From contig JASEVX010000013.1 in NCBI GenBank assembly GCA_031761405.1, forward strand, positions 47,438,143-47,502,142: a DNA stretch of 64,000 bases, read 5' to 3'. The notes beneath the pieces were generated by a model. That model searched no databases, was not told where the DNA came from, and saw only the letters and a program-made list of their open reading frames with translations. Of the stretch, positions 1 through 11,095 are shown one piece after another. Every line of letters begins with the position of its first letter. Position 1 is the first letter of the stretch. Both the position numbers and the translations under genes were made by a program. Source of the stretch: Serripes groenlandicus. Lineage: Eukaryota > Mollusca > Bivalvia > Cardiida > Cardiidae.

Positions 1-375
1 TAATGTTTAAACAAATGATCTGCTCTGGTAAGTAAACACTGCTTTATGCAAGATTAACACAACCATTATTATAACATCAGGAATTCCAACTTGAAAAAAA
101 TCCATTAGCTTTTAACAACCGTTTTAACATTACAAACAAAGACTATTTGAACATCCTGTATGCTTAAATCTATTTCGACCCCGTTACGTGTCGAACCGTT
201 ATGCTACTTTTGACTTATTCTATTGGAATGAATGTAAAGCCTTATAATTGAAAGTAAAGTGTAAAGCTGCATGGGAAGTGATTGTTGAATGATGTTAATT
301 TGCTACATCATACACTAGAATTGCAGGCAGGTGTACATGGAATATAACAAGCTGGTAGTTTAGTGGAAGACATGT
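1..375. other. AT-rich intergenic DNA, nothing recognised
   Basis: No reading frame of note, no repeat unit and no RNA-like structure seen. It leads into the SINE that begins near 376. Confidence 0.5.
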
Positions 376-545
376 GTGCGTTTGTTCAGTGGTAGAGCGT
401 CTGTCTCTCGTACCAAAGGTTCCGTTTTCGAATCCTATGATGAGCGGGTTTTGTCTTTGGAACATTTTTCACACAAACGGTGCGAGTACTGGTAATGGCT
501 CCAGAAGGCAAATATCGAGCGTGATTAATAACCGCTGAACGCTTA
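376..545 (+). repeat. tRNA-derived SINE, family A, copy 1
   Basis: A tRNA-like head carries an A-box-like stretch (TGGTAGAGCG, about 390-400) and a degenerate B-box with TTCGAATCC (about 427-435). A body follows that ends in the motif ATCGAGCGTGATTAATAA. The same head, body and tail occur at 4780 and 44950, which is why it is called a dispersed family rather than a tRNA gene. The B-box is interrupted, so this copy is unlikely to be a functional tRNA. It is probably mobilised by a LINE reverse transcriptase; the partner LINE is not identified. Confidence 0.6.
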
Positions 546-776
546 TTTCACAATCGATGTAAAATGAATAGATTTTAACTAAACATGAGTAGATAATTGT
601 TTGATCAACACTCCATTGAAAATTGCCTTAGCGTTGTTGCGGTTAGTGAATATGTTGACCAACTTTCGGCCGAGTTTGTTGGCGATAAACTGCGCCCGAA
701 ATTGCCGCATAATGTAAAAAGACATTTCGAAGACATTGCCAAGGTTGACCAGAATGCCTCAACGTGTACTCTTGTA

Positions 777-814
777 GAGAAATTGCTCATAATGAGCATT
801 ATGAGCAATTTCTC
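777..814. repeat. Perfect palindrome with TGCTCATAAT arms
   Basis: Two 17-base arms are exact reverse complements around a 4-base centre (gagc). The arm contains TTGCTCATAAT. Single-arm versions of the same motif recur in the window beside TCTGCTGCA and TTTCCCACA motifs, for example near 21600, 24030 and 51130, so this is one part of a dispersed repeat module. It could extrude as a hairpin. No transposase or target duplication was seen. Confidence 0.75.
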
Positions 815-1130
815 AATTTGTCTCAATGTATTTAACTTTTTCAGTCATTCACCATTTCGTTTATAGTAAAATGTGTTTTTTTCTAGATGTTTTCAAAGCT
901 GTCTGCTGCAGAATTGATGTATGTTGTAAAGTGTTCACTACACTGTGCATTCACGTACTAAGGTCGGAATACATTGAACACGGCTATGCTTATTTCCTAG
1001 ATATATCAGAGTAGTCGACGCATTCAATTATAAGACATGTCATGCTGACGTCTAGAAAAGGAGAAAACTGTCAGCATCTCATTTATTGTCCAACAAAATC
1101 ATATATTATATGTATTATACGCATGATTTG
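815..1130. repeat. Partial copy of dispersed TCTGCTGCA module
   Basis: A TTTTCAAAGCTGTCTGCTGCAG stretch near 892-913 follows the palindrome, in the same order as at about 6400, 16560 and 21640. The rest of this interval is AT-rich and holds nothing else recognised. Short reading frames here show no coding signal. Confidence 0.4.
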
Positions 1131-2150
1131 TCACATTGTTTGCTACTCGTGTATCAATATTTCATATACACATAGATTGGTCTATACTGTTCGCTACTCA
1201 TGACACAATATATAGTATAAGCATGGAATGGTCTACATTGTTCGGTACTCGTGTATCAATATTTAATATACGCATGGACTGGTCTACATTGTTCTCTCCT
1301 CGTGTATCAATATTTAATATACGCATGGACTGGTCTACATGGTTCTCTCCTCGTGTATCAATATTTCATATACGCATGGACTGGTCTACATTGTTTTCTC
1401 CTCGTGTATGAATATTTCATATAATCACGGAGTGATCTTCATTGTTCTCTCCTCGTGTATCAATATTTAATATACGCATGGACTGGTCTACATTGTTCCC
1501 TACTCGTGAAACAATATCTAGTATAAGCATGAATTGGTCTACATTGTTCGGTACTCGTGTATCAATATTTAATATAGAAACCGATTGTTCTATATTGTTC
1601 GCTTCTGGTGTATCAATATTTAGTATACGCATGGACTGGTCTACATTGTTCGGTACTCGTGTATCATCAATGAATATACGCATGGACTGGTCTACATTGT
1701 TCGCTTCTGGTGTATCAATATTTAATATACGCATGGATTGGTCTAAATCGTTCGGTACTCGTGTATTAATATATAATATACTCATGCTTTGGTCTACAGT
1801 GTTCGCTACTTGTGTATCAATATTTCATATACACATAGATTGGTCTATACTGTTCGCTACTCGTGAAACAATATCTAGTATAAGCATGGACTGGTCTACA
1901 TTGTTCGGTACTCGTGTATCAATATTTAATATGGAAACCGATTGTTCTACATTGTTCGCTTCTGGTGCATCAATATTTAATATACGCATGGACTGGTCTA
2001 CATCGTTCTCTACTCGTGTATCAATATTTAATATACGCATGGATTGGTCTATATTGCTCGTTACTCGTGTATAACTATTTAATATACTCATGCTTTGGTC
2101 TACAGTGTTCGCTACTTGTGTATCAATATTGAGAATTCGCGTTGATTGGT
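1131..2150 (+). repeat. Minisatellite, 51-bp unit, about 20 copies
   Basis: The unit begins GGTCTACATTGTTCG and continues through CTCGTGTATCAATATTTAATATACGCATGGACT, read here in two parts. GGTCTACATT recurs at 1230 and 1281, a 51-base step, and the repeats diverge by substitutions such as CGGTACTCG versus CTCTCCTCG. Because 51 is divisible by 3 and the unit lacks stops in some frames, long open frames appear on both strands with a 17-residue peptide repeat. They lack conserved-domain character and are best seen as by-products of the array. Confidence 0.85.
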
Positions 2151-3154
2151 CTAGAAATTATTATTGAATATAGTTTAAAATATTGTGGTACATGCAGGAA
2201 TTGTTCGTTATGATGGAAATAGCTATATTGAAAATGGGAAAGCGTTAAAATTGGATGTTGGAAAGGGTTAAACCTATTGCAATATCAGTTTTCTTTTATA
2301 AAACAGGCGAATGGTGGTTAACTGGAATAATATGAATTATTGGATAACAAGTGATTCCTTTCATTTCAAAATATCTGACGCTATTCAACTCATAAACTAG
2401 TTATGTGATTAAGCTTAGTGTCGAATACTTTATGAAACAGTGCAAGTGAAAAAGTACAAGTTAGTTTTTGGAACACTATGGACACACACAGTCTGATCAA
2501 AGTATACACTGTTAATATATATTACTTACACGAGCTTGTTGGAAAAGATTCTGTTTTTATAAATTCTTATAATATCTAGCAGATGGACAAAGTCGTCTGA
2601 ACCTACGTTTTTCAGAAATGCAACTTTAATATTGTCTCAAGCACTGGCTAAATTTAAGCAACATAGGGAATATGAATGATCAGTGCTGCATTTTGAAAGA
2701 AAATTACCACTGAAATGTGAATATATCAGTCAGACATTTGCTCTCTAAAATAGATAGATACGGTACCTTCGTGAACGTTCACAGTTAGATGTAACATTAT
2801 GAGGCTGGATTAAACTAGCATTCACACGATGGTACCATATATAACTATTTTAGATTCAAATGGTCCGAATGATGTGTTAATGTATTTGCGTTCAATCAAT
2901 TGTCACAATATCAACATATAAATACAAGTAATTATCTTACTACATATATATGTATAACATCTGGATAATAAACACATGCATAAACACTAAATCCATTAAA
3001 ACGAAACATTATAGTTTTTTAATACACGACGTAGGTTATATTGTTGTGCAATTAGACTGTGCAACAGGTATACAACACATAAAATTATATGTTAAATTAT
3101 CATATACTCATCATGGGCAATTTCTTACTCTCTCATGCTAACAGTACGTTTTTG
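2151..3154. other. Intergenic DNA, little recognised
   Basis: AT-rich sequence. A GGAAAGGGTTAA motif near 2260 matches the edge of the dispersed TCTGCTGCA module. No gene, tandem array or RNA-like structure was seen in the remainder. Confidence 0.4.
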
Positions 3155-3284
3155 ACCGGTTAACAGTATACTGTTAAATGGCACGCGCGTTAAAATGTTG
3201 ACTATGCACGTGCATGACGTCATTTCAAACAATAACGTCACCTTTCAGAAGCGCGTGCCATGTAACAGTATACTGTTAACCGGT
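3155..3284. repeat. Inverted repeat / foldback element 1
   Basis: Arms at 3155-3188 and 3251-3284 are reverse complements at 33 of 34 bases, beginning ACCGGTTAACAGTATACTG. Each arm itself contains the palindrome AACAGTATACTGTT. The loop carries CACGTG and TGACGTCA near 3208-3223. The form fits a MITE or foldback element of about 130 bp. No transposase is present and no target-site duplication was established. Confidence 0.8.
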
Positions 3285-3392
3285 ATATTCATATGTGTGT
3301 GTTACATTGTAGTAGATCTACCCATGTTCACCTCCCCTACAACGATATAGAATAAATTGAATAAACGTGTAATTGTGTTCGGTATAATAAAA

Positions 3393-3534
3393 TAAATATT
3401 GCATGGCTTCCAGTGTGACAGTACATATTGTCAACATTCGGGAAAATACTGTTAACCTCGGCTTCGTCTCGGGTAACAGTATTTTCCTCATGTTGACAAT
3501 ATGTACTGTCACACTAGAAGCCATGCAATATTTA
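3393..3534. repeat. Inverted repeat / foldback element 2
   Basis: Two arms of about 60 bases (about 3393-3455 and 3471-3534) are near-perfect reverse complements with a few mismatches. They enclose a small centre reading TCGGCTTCGTCTCG. The arm includes GTGACAGTACATATTGTC. It would form a very stable hairpin. The centre resembles that of the element at 13835, which suggests a shared class of palindromic element. Confidence 0.85.
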
Positions 3535-3817
3535 TATACTCTGTTATCATTGATAGTTTGGATCTTTATTTGAATGCCTTCGGAAGGAAGTTTGCAATAT
3601 TGTAAACTTCAGGCTGATTTTTTGCATTTATATTCTGTAAACAAATTATTTAGTGCAGTTGTTTATCCAGGATGTAAGTTTTACATTCGAAATAAAACTG
3701 AACTTACTGTAGATAACAGAAAACATCGGACCTTGTAGTCTTAACTGATTAGACTTCTATAATAAGCGAATAAACACCGACGATTTCGGCAAGGTCGTGA
3801 TAGATCTTAAGTATAGT

Positions 3818-4201
3818 ATGGATGCCTTGAAACTTAGTGTACGTACATACATATACGGTGGAATCTTCCTGTTACTTCTTATACTCCCTTATGCGTCTTG
3901 CGAAGCTACATCACAAGAAGTGGACAGCATCAGAGCTTTGTATAACCAAAGTATATCAAACTACAACAGGAATATACGACCTAGACTAAACCAAAGCCAA
4001 GCAGTCAATGTCAATGTCGAGTTCGTACCATCAGCCATTATATCGTTTGATTCGACAGAACAAACACTGGTGATCCTCATGCATTTCGTTATGAGCTGGT
4101 ATGACGATCTTCTGAAATGGGATTCGATAGGTTATTACGGTACTGACAGCTTAATAAAGACGGCGAAACAAATCTGGTATCCACATCTGGTTTATTATGA
4201 G
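3818..4201 (+). CDS. Nicotinic-type Cys-loop receptor, first coding exon (partial)
   Basis: The frame opens at ATG 3818, in a favourable context with G at +4. The in-frame GTG 21 bases upstream is not needed. A hydrophobic segment (GGIFLLLLILPYASC, about residues 14-28) looks like a signal peptide. Then comes the start of a ligand-binding domain: LYNQSISNYNRNIRPRLNQS, an alternating stretch ending in an FDSTEQTL motif, a loop-D-like SWYDDLLKW, then YYGTDSLIKTAKQIWYPHLV. These follow the order seen in nicotinic acetylcholine receptor subunits. GAG|GTAGGT at 4201/4202 is a good splice donor, and beyond it the frame runs into low-quality sequence. The Cys-loop and four membrane helices are not found in the window. 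The usual W-x-P-D motif reads W-Y-P-H. It could be a real gene whose other exons lie beyond a long intron, or an orphan exon. Confidence 0.7.
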
Positions 4202-4779
4202 GTAGGTTTGGTTTGCTGTACAGTTAACACTCGACATCTTGACATAGTTATCGATATCTCTCTTATTTCGAAGGTTTATATAATCAAATATCGTTTTTAC
4301 TTTACACTTATAGTACAGATCACAATCCAATTCCATCTCGAAGTGTGTTTGATGCAAATTATTTTCACAGTCCTGTCATTTTAAAGAAAATTGTGTTTTA
4401 TGTATTTTCCTTTTATTAATTAGGCTAAACATGTGAACTAAATCCAGGAAACAATTGGTGTTCTTGGCAAAGATATAGATCAACGTGTACATTCATGTCA
4501 TATGATCCAACTGTGAACAGATTGCCTGACGCTCTGAGCACCTCATGTATCGACAAATAATGCAAATCCAGATAATTATTCAATATGACGTGCCGGATTT
4601 GTTTAAACTAAACTGGTCGCAAAGTACTATCGTTGCTTTTTGTAGCCGTGCTAAATTTATTTTGTCTTGATCTGAACTGCAAAAGTTTGATCTATACAAT
4701 TTTGATCTGCAAATGCCAAGCTATTTTGATATCATGCAATTACTCTAATATTTTCTTCAACCATATAAGTTGCAAAGAC
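4202..4779 (+). other. Probable intron start or downstream flank of receptor exon
   Basis: The receptor frame continues open past the donor to 4384, but the translation loses any resemblance to the family. No second ligand-binding exon with a Cys-loop was recognised here or further downstream. No other feature was seen. Confidence 0.4.
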
Positions 4780-5150
4780 GTAGAAGACAGTGCTACTGTG
4801 GTAGAGCGTCGGCCTCTCGTTACAACGGTCCTGGGCTAAAATCTCGCGATGAACGCGTTCTGTCTTTGGGATTTATCAAGACAAACGGCCAGAATACAAG
4901 TAGGGTATCCACGAGCAGACATCGAGCTTGATTAATAATTATTGTATCATTAACACTTTTAAACTAACGACAGATCACTATGTCTTATAATCTAACTTGA
5001 AATCGATGACATAAATACTGAGTTTGTCCATTCATCGGAAAGACGGAGCAGGACATTGAAATGACAACCCTTGGATTGATAGACCTCGTCATTTTTTAGT
5101 TAGATACTACGGCTCTATAATGTTTCTCTAGAAATTATAACACTTTTGGA
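4780..5150 (+). repeat. SINE family A, copy 2, with extended tail
   Basis: The head TGGTAGAGCGTCGGCCTCTCG (about 4799-4819) and the ATCGAGCTTGATTAATAAT tail match copies at 376 and 44950. Similarity to the 44950 copy continues past the SINE tail. Both have CATCGGAAAGA, a GGATTGATAG or AGATTGATAG stretch and ATGTTTCTCTAG or ACGTTTCTCTAG in the same order, so the repeated unit is about 370 bases. Confidence 0.6.
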
Positions 5151-6754
5151 ATGACAATATTTCGAAAGGAAAAGAGCCCGTTATGACTTCGCTCCCTCGC
5201 AAGCAGATCAAGTGTCCGTTTGTCGTTGACGATACATGTATACTGACGATTTATGTTTGAAACAAGAGTAATTTTAACTGATAAAAACCTACCAAGGACC
5301 AGCATGTGTTCAATTGACACTGGAACAGAGGTATTCTACATGAGCACACAGTGTGTTTTAGTTGATTTGTTCGTATTAGTTGAAAGGGAAGTAATTCGTA
5401 CAGGCTTGATAGGCAGGTTATTTTGTCCAGGGTGTTTTAGGAGAATCTGTTAGACTGAATGTGTCTGCCATTGTACGTTAATGATTTCATTTCCCGTTTA
5501 TTAGAAAATGTTTAATCTTTAAATCCCTAATTGGTTTTTCGAAAAGTATTTCCCCATGAGGCACCGAAGAATTGTTTCTATCTCAAAAGATGGATAACAT
5601 TAACATATAAGAATAATTGAGGGAAATGTTAAGCGTTTTGAATTGTTCTATTTTTAGATTTTCTAACAATAGATAATATTAACTGTCACCTATAGAACGA
5701 ACCATAACATAATACTCTATTCCCTTCCTTCTTAATAATTGGTGCGTATTTTTGAGTACAAATTAGAATTATAGAAATGGAACTACTCACAACATATCTT
5801 CAGCACACCAATTCAAAAACTAGAAAGAAATATGAACATTTTCTAAAAATGATACTTTAATTATTGAATATAGTTGAATATATATATAGTGGCATAAGTA
5901 AAAAAAGGCTTGCCTTCTCGAATTATACATATACTGACAACCCTTTCTAACATACAACACATTTGCATTAAACGACTTTGAAAACATATTGACACAATAA
6001 TGGGAACACTCTACAAATGACAGTAAGACTGGTACATATATTGAAACACATTGAGGGAAAGGGAAATATGTCTGCTGAAGAGACGTGTGCGTGTGGGAAA
6101 GGGTGAACCAAGTGGGGTCTTCAAGTAGAATATGTATTTACTGGATCAATGGTTTAATAATTTACCAAATGCAGACGCATTTTTATGCCATAGCAAATGC
6201 ATTTTGAATCCATTTAGGCAAACGGTGAACATCGTCATAATGAGCAAATACTTCGTTTATCACTATATTTTCTAATTATTATATTTTCATTTATAGAGAT
6301 TTTTACAAATTTACATATAGTTGTCTACTGTAATGTTGTTGTATGTGGGAAAAGTTTAACTCATTCCCCGACAAATGTGACCTTTGATGTCTCTGCAGCA
6401 GACAACTTTCAAAACTTAAGAAAACTTTGTTGAAAATGGATAACCAAACAATAACAAAGAATGATTCTTTTCCCACAATATTTTCCAATCACGTATTTGA
6501 TTTACATTTTTGAATATCAGTCCCGCATTCAGTGGATTTTTAAGATAACAATCGGTAGCTATTTATCGATAAACTGTAATTTAGCCTTGTAAATATTATT
6601 TAAGAATTTGAAAGTTGTATGCATTATCGATTTGTAATACTCTTTTCCAAAAACAATACATCTTGAACCAGACAAGCAAACGAATTTGAAAACACCTTGA
6701 CAAAACTATGGCAAATCACTACACAATAATTGTTCAGCTATATGACGCTGGTTA
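5151..6754. other. Intergenic DNA with one dispersed-module copy
   Basis: Mostly unique AT-rich sequence. Between about 6335 and 6490, TATGTGGGAAAAGTTTAAC, CTCTGCAGCAGACAACTTT and TTCTTTTCCCACAATATTTT occur in the order seen in other copies of the TCTGCTGCA module. No gene recognised. Confidence 0.45.
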
Positions 6755-7040
6755 CTAGGTGAGTTGCCAGTACTGCTGGTCCACACCAGCGAGTCAGTCG
6801 TTACGCTCATCCACAATCTTGACACCAGCGAGTCAGTAATTATGCTCATCCACTTATTCTGACACCAGCGAGTCAGTAGTTACGCTCATATACAACCCTG
6901 AGAACCAAGGTAGCAAAGCCATAATTACCATTTTCTAAAGTATTTGGTATGACCTGGCCGGGCATCTTATACGCTACCAATCGCACTGAGGCATACACTT
7001 TTCCATTACACAAATGAGGCTGTATAACATACCAAAGTAT
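6755..7040 (-). repeat. SINE-like family C, copy 1
   Basis: The stretch begins with three tandem variants of ACACCAGCGAGTCAGT (near 6785, 6820 and 6860). It continues through ATTTTCTAAAGT and GACCTGGCCGGGC to CATTACACAAATGAGGC. The same order occurs at 43970-44190. Read on the minus strand, the 43970 copy has an A-box-like AATGGTAGTGTCCG and a B-box-like GGCTCGATCCCGG, so a tRNA-derived SINE is the likely origin. This copy has a more degraded head and a local triplication. Confidence 0.5.
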
Positions 7041-7990
7041 AAATGCATTATAAAACAGAGTTAAAAGAGACTAAAAAAGGTATGTGGGAAAGAGTTAAAA
7101 AGATCAGGTATTTTAATATTGGGAAATCCGATATCCTTTAAATAGGGCTATATTACGTGATTTACCTAAAATATGTGTTAACATATTGTATTCAACTGCT
7201 CCGCTATCTTTATATCGAGAATTTAAAAAAAGGTCAGAACATTAACAAAGTTAATTCCTTTATTTTATTAAACAAGTCAAAACCATTTTATTTCTATACT
7301 TAGACAAGGAATTGAGAACGGACATTTTATAAAGTTACACGATAGCCACGGTGTTTTTAACCATGCTGTTTTATCATCATCATTTAATATAATCTATTTT
7401 TGTTATCATTAATAGCATATACATAACTATCATTAGTTTTAATTATATAAGAAGAGTCAGTTGTCATTAATGTATTATGTGATTGCTTGACTGAAATCAT
7501 TTTTGGTGAACCAGACACAGATTCTCAAATCAAGTTAATGTAACTTAAGCCTTGTAAGTGTCATATTTGAATCTGTCAATAATATCAATACATTATAAAC
7601 CTTTCCCGTTTACAAGAGATTTGTCAAAAACATTTAGGCAAAACTATAAACAATATTTACAAATGAAGTAGGACTGTTGAACAGTTGAAACTAATTGGCG
7701 AAAAAAATAAACTGGCAAAAGATTTCTGCTTGAGAGTTGTCAAAACACGTCTGCTCATGAAAAATTGTAAAACGAATAAGTTGCCTTCTAAACTGTAGGT
7801 TTTAAGATAAGATAGTCTGTTGATATTACTCTGCAAAATTGATCTTGCAATGACCTTTGTACCATAATACAATTTAGTGAAAATGAATTAAACGCGACTA
7901 ATAAAAACATCATTCCGACTACTGCACTCGAACATAGGTAGAACAAGTATATATGCGAATGGTCTTGTAACCGAGTATCCCTATGGAAAC
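7041..7990. other. AT-rich intergenic DNA, nothing recognised
   Basis: Apart from a TATGTGGGAAAGAGTTAAA fragment near 7080, which matches the edge of the dispersed module, no repeat or gene was seen. Confidence 0.4.
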
Positions 7991-7994
7991 CAAC

Positions 7995-8970
7995 CCATGA
8001 ACATTTACATACGAACTATGTCTGAGTGTATACACCGAACCAAAAAAACTTACCAACGTACAGTATCTACGTATATACATCAACCAACGAACACTTACAA
8101 ACTCTTATTTATAAAATACCAAACAAAGAGCAACTACGAACGTACAGTATCTACGTATACACATCAATCCACGAAAACTTACTAACTTTCTACCTATATA
8201 TCACCAAAACAAGAACAACTACGAACGTACAGTATCTACGTATACACTTCAATCCACGAACACTTACTAACCTAATTCCTATAAAACACCAAACCAAGAA
8301 CAAAAACGAGCATACAGAAACTACGTATACTCATCAATCCACGAACACTTACTAACTTACTACTTATAACACACCAAACCAAAAACAAATACGATCATAC
8401 TGTATCTACGTATACACATCAATCCACGAACACTTAATAACTTACTGCCTATTAACAATCAAACCAAGAACAACTACGAACGTACAGTATCTACGTATAC
8501 ACATCAATCGATGAACACTTACTAACTTACTTCCTATAAAATTCCAAACCAAGAACAATAACGAGCTAACAGTATCTACGTATACACATCAATCCACAAA
8601 CACTTACTAACTTACTACCAATACAACACGAAACCAAGAACAACTACGAACGTACAGTATAGATCTACGTATACACATCAATCCACGAAAACTTACTTAC
8701 TCTAACCTATATACAACAAACATATACTAATAGCAAACGTACAATATCTACATATAAACATCAACCCACGAACATTAACAAATACTTATCTATAAAACAC
8801 CAAACCAAGAGAAATGACGAATGTACAGTATCTACGTATACACATCAACCCACGAACACTTACTAACTTACTACCTATAAAGCACCAAACCCAGAAAAAT
8901 TACGAACGTACAGTATCTACATACAAACATCAACCCACGAACCCTTACTAACTCTTACTTCTTAGACTGT
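7995..8970 (+). repeat. Minisatellite, about 85-bp unit, roughly 11 copies
   Basis: ACGTACAGTATCTACGTATA recurs at 8055, 8140 and 8225, a step of 85 bases. It continues with drift to about 8970. Each unit also has ACGAACACTTACTAACTTAC and an ACACCAAACCAAGAACAA stretch. Reading frames across it are repeat translations without domain character. Confidence 0.85.
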
Positions 8971-9039
8971 GATGAGTTTATATACCCTCGCCGTGCAAAA
9001 TTAACTATTTCGCGAGCAATCCTATATACACTTACCTAC

Positions 9040-9560
9040 GAAAACTTTCAAATGTAACGTGTTTCCCTTTACACAACAGCCCTCGAACACTTACGAACGT
9101 ACCGTGTCTACCAATATACACTTACCCACGAACACTGAAGAACGCACCATGTCTACCTATAAACCCCAACCCACTTACACTATTAAACGAACCATGTCTA
9201 CCTATAAACATCAACCCACTTACACTTACAAAGGTAACGATTCTACCTATATACACAATCCCATGTACATTTACGAACATACCATGTATACCTATGTAGA
9301 AAAACAAACTAACATTTACACACGTATCATGTCTACCTATAAACCCCAACCCACTTACACTATTAAACGAACCATGTCTACCTATAAACATCAACCCACT
9401 TACACTTACAAAGGTAACGATTCTACCTATATACACAGTCCCAAGCACATTTACGAAAATACCATGCATACCTATGTAGACAAACAAACTATCATTTACA
9501 CACGTATCATGTCTACCTATATACACCATCCCACGAAGACTTAAAAACGTACCATGTCTT
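9040..9560 (+). repeat. Minisatellite with duplicated 180-bp higher-order unit
   Basis: Units of about 45-50 bases share ACCATGTCTACCTATA and AACCCACTTACAC. The block beginning near 9145 repeats almost exactly 180 bases later (9325), giving a higher-order duplication. Since 180 is divisible by 3, a 161-residue frame and an opposite-strand frame stay open. Both are interpreted as array artefacts. Confidence 0.8.
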
Positions 9561-9779
9561 CTAACCGACGGACACTTAAAAACGTAGCGTATATATGTGT
9601 GTGTGTGTAACCTGTCTTCACTATTTCTTCAAATTTGTAATTGTTAAAGGCTACACATTTTGTAAATTTGATGTTCTATTGTTTTATGTTAGAACACCAA
9701 GCAACGAACGTACCGTGTCTATCTAACAGCGTCGAGTTATACGTTATGAAAAAAAACATAGACTGTCTTCCCTTCGACA
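9561..9779. other. Short spacer with GT run
   Basis: A (GT)n run lies near 9598-9609, followed by unremarkable AT-rich sequence up to the SINE. No gene recognised. Confidence 0.4.
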
Positions 9780-10065
9780 AGAGCCCCGGTTGCTCAGTCG
9801 GTATTGACGCGGGCTGTCAATCCAGAAGTTGTGAGCTCTAATCCCATCTCGGCCTACACTATATCTGACGTTTAACAAAGGTCACCGTGACAAGCGTCAT
9901 ACATGCCACCAAAGTTGCTTTGTTTGGTTGGAGTACAGGAGTTGGGAAGAGCCCGTAACTACACGAATATGTGAAACTGGCCGCCGTGATACGTCTAAAA
10001 ATGTGTTGAAAACTGCGATAAACCCCTTTCAATCGAAAATCATTCAATAATTCAACCATCTGCAT
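9780..10065 (+). repeat. tRNA-derived SINE, family B (V-SINE/RUDI-like), copy 1
   Basis: The tRNA-like head (GTTGCTCAGTCGGTATTGAC, then GTGAGCTCTAATCCC) is followed by a body and a tail reading GAAACTGGCCGCCGTGATAC, then GTTGAAAACTGCGATAAACCCC and an ATCAATAA-type end. The 57711 copy shares head, body and tail. The tail resembles the 3' domain of molluscan RUDI-type V-SINEs as I recall it. That family name needs a database comparison. Confidence 0.65.
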
Positions 10066-10689
10066 AGGTATAGATAGGGACAAGATAGTACAAGTCTAAG
10101 AAATCGTAAACTGGTGTGATATTGACAGTCTACATAGCTATTGATATGTTTGACATGGTACCAGTCCAAGTAATACTAGACCAGTGTCTTATCGACAATT
10201 GTCTTAACTATGGATGTGTACGACATGGTACCAGTCCAAGTTATCGATGACCAATCAGATGGCACTCAAAATGAACATAATTCGAAACCAATGTATATCA
10301 CCTGACAGATAACTTCTTTCGATATGATTTTAAATTTTATGTTGACAACAGGATCTGCATTGTTACTGTTGAAAGGACGAATACATAAGGACGTCATGTA
10401 CAACAGTACTTTCGTCTCCTAATTTCATAGAGTATCGTCTAAAATCCGGTATCTATCGTTTATTTTCTGCTGTATTGATCGGGATAATGGACAATTTTAA
10501 GTAAAGAGTTACACCCGTAATACACATTATTATATACGTCATTTTATATGCAAATATATACACTATTGAATCTTTAGCGGTAGACGGATGTTTATGTATT
10601 TCCACCATGATAACTGCACCTGTGAATGTGTTACTATAACCTTATTAGGTGACGGGTTTGAGGCAGGTTTATGTTACGGATTTGACAGC
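10066..10689. other. Intergenic DNA with a short repeated phrase
   Basis: A phrase built on GACATGGTACCAGTCCAAG occurs twice (about 10151 and 10219), with a diverged version near 10080. Otherwise nothing was recognised. Confidence 0.4.
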
Positions 10690-11095
10690 AACCGACAGAG
10701 ACAATCATACTAGAAGGATACACCAGTGTTAACAGTGCGTGGAATTAAAACGGTTTGCCAATATAAAGGTGAGGTCATTCGTCGTAGAAAAGATGTGTCA
10801 AACTGATCTTGGCTCTACAGTTATATTGTATATTACTAATTCCAATATATATTGTGGGTACCTTAAGCTTATGCTTTGGTGGTCACATAAGGATTTAAGA
10901 ATTTAAATATTCATGTTTTAAGAGAACTGCAGTACGTGACTGCGTATGTCTTCTAGAAACATGTACCTACTTAATAACTTGCTTTTTAAATATATTTAAT
11001 TGACATTCATAGCTAAGGATTTATAATGCATTCGTGTCCGTTATAAGATATTGACAAACTACATTTAATACACATACACTATGTGAACCTAACGC
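10690..11095 (+). repeat. Diverged duplicated block, copy 1 (partner 35185-35590)
   Basis: Shared phrases in the same order as at 35185-35590 include TTTGCCAATA with AAAGGTGAG, CATTCGTCGTAGA, TTTGGTGGTCA, and GCTAAGGATT followed by a TATTGACAA stretch. Both copies lie about 0.3-1 kb upstream of an array of the TGACCT type. No coding frame is conserved between them. Confidence 0.55.

Noticed and set aside
1417..2091. Minus-strand frames of 88-122 codons in the 51-bp array
   Set aside because: Period divisible by 3 keeps frames open on both strands; no start context or conserved domain.
3797..3817. GTG at 3797 as the start of the receptor exon
   Set aside because: A eukaryotic gene would use the in-frame ATG at 3818, which also places the hydrophobic signal segment near the N-terminus.
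9122..9544. Opposing 135- and 161-codon frames with repeated peptide
   Set aside because: Result of the 180-bp unit; no signal peptide, no Cys pattern, repeats drift freely.
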